In this document: one piece after another, positions 20,972 through 22,954 of the stretch
How the letters are laid out: each line of letters begins with the position of its first letter
Numbering within the stretch: the stretch's first letter is position 1
DNA from: a virus
Reading direction: 5' to 3' (one strand)
DNA length: 22,954 nucleotides
Virus record (IMG/VR): IMGVR_UViG_3300044630_002377
Location: 1 to 22,954 of that record
Notes under the pieces: model-generated
Seen by the model: the letters and a program-made list of their open reading frames with translations, nothing else
Told to the model about the DNA's origin: nothing
The model's database searches: none
Program-made: the position numbers and the translations under genes

Positions 20972-21460
20972 TTAGAATTCAAGAATTGCGTAATCGTAAG
21001 ATAATGTTAATTCAATAGTAGCAGGTTCGTTAGAATCAAATGCTAAATCACCAAAGTTAGCGGATTGAATAAATGCACCTTTAATAGTCCATTGTTCAAT
21101 TTTATCACCAACAGGACCTAACATATAGAATGTGATATCTTTTTTATAGAAATCAGCGTATCCTCTTCTACCAGTGATTGATTCGTGTCCCAAACGTACC
21201 CACTCCATAACAGCCTGAGCTGCAGATGGTACAATTGGGTCATAAAGAGTAACAGTAATATCTTGCCACTCACCTTTACCTTGCAACTTTCTTTTGATGT
21301 TGATGTGGTCTAACACAACGTTCTCAAATTGAATTGAAGGTCTAGCTGCCGCTTTTACCATATATGATGGGATACCGTCAATCTCCATCACATAACGATT
21401 CTTCATCTTAGGTTCGAAGTTCGTATAGAACATCTTATCAAACTCTAGTATTTCTGCCAT
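20972..21460 (-). CDS. Tail tube protein (gp19-like)
   Basis: This 162-aa protein has the length and pattern of T4 gp19. The N-terminus is FYTNFEPKMKNRYVMEIDGI, followed by beta strands such as LDHINIKRKLQGKGEWQDIT, VTLYDPIVPSAAQAVMEWVR and TFYMLGPVGDKIEQWTIKGA, and an acidic end TIELTLSYDYAILEF. It polymerises into the inner tube through which DNA passes. It follows the sheath gene after 52 nt. A late-type element 23 nt upstream and its own strong terminator make it a separately transcribed single gene, which suits a high-copy structural protein. Confidence 0.92.
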   Translation of the reverse strand: MAEILEFDKMFYTNFEPKMKNRYVMEIDGIPSYMVKAAARPSIQFENVVLDHINIKRKLQGKGEWQDITVTLYDPIVPSAAQAVMEWVRLGHESITGRRGYADFYKKDITFYMLGPVGDKIEQWTIKGAFIQSANFGDLAFDSNEPATIELTLSYDYAILEF

Positions 21461-21483
21461 TTTTTTGTCCTTTAATTATATTA

Positions 21484-21492
21484 ATAAATATT
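21484..21492 (-). promoter_or_regulatory. Candidate late promoter element (AATATTTAT)
   Basis: The core ends 23 nt before ATG 21460, between the sheath stop and the tube start. AAAGGA lies closer to the ATG as a possible Shine-Dalgarno. Confidence 0.6.
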
Positions 21493-21512
21493 CGTTTACC
21501 TGTTTTTTAGTA

Positions 21513-22954
21513 TTATGCTGAAAAACTTGCTCCAGTTGGTAAGATGTTGAAATCAATTACGATGAATTCAGCGGTCTTAGCCGGTTGTAAGAATATTTGT
21601 CCAGCCATAATGTTTCTATCTATAACATCAGGTGTATTGTTTGTTTCATCCATCACAACTTTGAATGCGTATAAACCTTGTCTTTGTTGAATTGCTTCTA
21701 AGTATGGGTTTACAGTGTTCAAGAATCTATTTCTAGTTGTAGAAGTGTTTTGTTCGAACACTAAGTAACGAGATGTAGATGCGATGTACTTCTTAACAGT
21801 GATAAGTAATCTTCTTACGTTGATTCTATCTAATGCTGAAGCCTTATCTTGCAATGTCTTCTGTCCGAATGCTACAATACCTTGTCCAGGGAATGCTGCG
21901 ATTGGGTTTACTTTGTTTTCATATAAAGTATCTCTCTCAGCGTGCGTTAATCTATTCAATACACTAACTGCTCCAGTGATACCACCTCTATTCAAACCAG
22001 CAGGTGCGAACCATTCTGCTGCTAATCTATCATTAGCTGCGTAAACAGCCGGCATCAATACTGATGGTGGAACTGAAGTTAATTTGTTAGTATTTGAATC
22101 AATTGTTTTAACCCAAGGATAGTAAGTACCAACGTAGTTTGAATCAACTGCGTTTGATTGCTCCGTAGCCATTGTGATTGTATCATTTACTGCGTTAAAA
22201 TCAGCTATATAGAAACAATCTTGTCTATCTTCTACCATATCAATTACTTTTTGAGTAATAGATGGGTGAAGGCTTCTGATGATACCAGGTGTTACAACCA
22301 TATTGATATCCCACTCATCAGGGTTTCCTATTGCGTTAATTGCTTTAGTATATGCTACCGAACCAGACGAAGTTGAAGTTGAACAATTAAATCCTTGTGT
22401 ATTTGCTCCAGATATATTTGAACCTAAGTTAACTCTAGTAGTTACGTTTAAGCCATCAAATCCGTTTTGGAATGCTAATACAAATTGTCTCTTAACCATA
22501 TCAGTCGATGCTGAACCGGTCATTACATATGTTAATTGTGAATCGAATGCAAATCCAACGTTAGAACCAGTCTCAGCGTTTTGAGGAATTGGTTTCAAAT
22601 ATTGGGTGTTATCGATTGTTGTAAAATCAAATCCAGAATAATAAATTGGAGATGATGATGTATTTCCAACAGATGTAGTTTGGAATGTTACAGCAGGTAC
22701 TAAAAGTGATTGTGCATTATTAGTAGCCTTTATTGGGTTTGTATATGCCCCATGTCCAAATGGTGCTGCTGATATTGGGAATGAACCCTGCTCTGATACT
22801 ACAACTCTTACATATTTTGATTGGTTGGTATAATCACCATTTTCAGTAATTTTACCATCGTTATCAATTGTTAAGTATCTATCACCAATTCTTCTTGCGA
22901 TATAGTTTGGAGAAGCTGGGTCTAAGTTTACGTTATTGAATGTTTCTAAAACTG
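21513..22954 (-). CDS. Tail sheath protein (gp18-like), 5' end outside window
   Basis: The frame is open from the window edge to the stop at 21513, giving 479 visible residues. A TTG at 22598 is an internal leucine, because the frame continues upstream without a stop. Upstream residues include NYIARRIGDRYLTIDNDGKI and NQSKYVRVVVSEQGSFPI, typical of the gp18 mid-domain. The C-terminal part has WFAPAGLNRGGI, NKVNPIAAFPGQGIVAFGQK, RINVRRLLITVKKYI and FEQNT...RFLNTVNPYLE, the conserved C-terminal sheath domain that polymerises around the tube. Its contraction drives DNA delivery. The family call is secure. Confidence 0.95.
   Translation of the reverse strand, partial: VLETFNNVNLDPASPNYIARRIGDRYLTIDNDGKITENGDYTNQSKYVRVVVSEQGSFPISAAPFGHGAYTNPIKATNNAQSLLVPAVTFQTTSVGNTSSSPIYYSGFDFTTIDNTQYLKPIPQNAETGSNVGFAFDSQLTYVMTGSASTDMVKRQFVLAFQNGFDGLNVTTRVNLGSNISGANTQGFNCSTSTSSGSVAYTKAINAIGNPDEWDINMVVTPGIIRSLHPSITQKVIDMVEDRQDCFYIADFNAVNDTITMATEQSNAVDSNYVGTYYPWVKTIDSNTNKLTSVPPSVLMPAVYAANDRLAAEWFAPAGLNRGGITGAVSVLNRLTHAERDTLYENKVNPIAAFPGQGIVAFGQKTLQDKASALDRINVRRLLITVKKYIASTSRYLVFEQNTSTTRNRFLNTVNPYLEAIQQRQGLYAFKVVMDETNNTPDVIDRNIMAGQIFLQPAKTAEFIVIDFNILPTGASFSA

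Noticed and set aside
21513-22598. A sheath protein beginning at the TTG at 22598
   Set aside because: The same frame stays open to the window edge and encodes typical sheath sequence upstream, so this TTG is an internal leucine.
1-22954. CRISPR array, insertion sequence, attachment site or integrase
   Set aside because: I saw no regularly spaced repeats, transposase, terminal inverted repeats or recombinase motifs.

Overview
This window looks like part of a lytic, T4-like myovirus (contractile tail) that infects a member of the Bacteroidetes. The phage assignment rests on a run of contractile-tail genes in T4-like order (sheath, tube, gp26/gp51-like hub assembly proteins, tape measure, baseplate proteins), a gp32-like single-stranded-DNA-binding protein, and a GH19 endolysin cassette. 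The host assignment rests on four promoters of the Bacteroidetes -33/-7 type (TTTG, exactly 20 nt, TATATTTG), very AT-rich DNA, and mostly weak Shine-Dalgarno sequences. No integrase, tRNA, CRISPR array or insertion sequence is visible.

Layout, in the direction of transcription. Every gene is on the minus strand except one. Right part (22954 to 11894): tail sheath (5' end outside the window), tube, gp26-like and overlapping gp51-like proteins, a 71-aa protein, the tape measure, a 732-aa baseplate or tube-cap protein, a LysM/gp53-like wedge protein, a 773-aa hub protein and a 118-aa protein. Middle (11943 to 8858): one plus-strand glycosyltransferase-like gene, a small fibre-like virion protein, a complete tmRNA gene with its own promoter, and a GT2 glycosyltransferase starting 9 nt after the tmRNA CCA end. 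Left-middle (8821 to 3101): a short family-A DNA polymerase-like protein that seems to lack the thumb, a secreted DNA/RNA non-specific endonuclease, and a 1259-aa multidomain protein with an internal duplication, a ParB-like DGHHRW motif and a possible nuclease domain. Left (3037 to 984): a protein of unknown function and a lysis cassette (GH19 lysin, L,D-transpeptidase-like enzyme, 48-aa membrane protein). Far left: the gp32-like gene, open at the window edge.

Two classes of regulatory signal are visible. Four close copies of an extended Bacteroidetes-type promoter precede gp32 (two in tandem), the polymerase-like gene and the tmRNA. A separate element, ATATTTAT(A/T) as read on the minus strand, lies 21-24 nt upstream of six start codons, mainly of structural genes, and also in the gp32 leader. 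It is a candidate late promoter, analogous in role to the T4 TATAAATA box. Strong hairpin/U-tract terminators directly precede new promoter or late-element units at three places, so the region is built from compact terminator-promoter-gene units.

The most unusual items are the phage tmRNA with a 24-residue tag ending YAVAA and its apparent co-transcription with a glycosyltransferase; the thumb-less PolA-like protein; the exported nuclease; the 1259-aa protein; the shared late element; the TAAA(A)C repeat tract before gp32; and the gp26/gp51 overlap, where the downstream frame has no ATG and a run of seven U lies in the overlap. All family assignments come from motif reading, not database searches.
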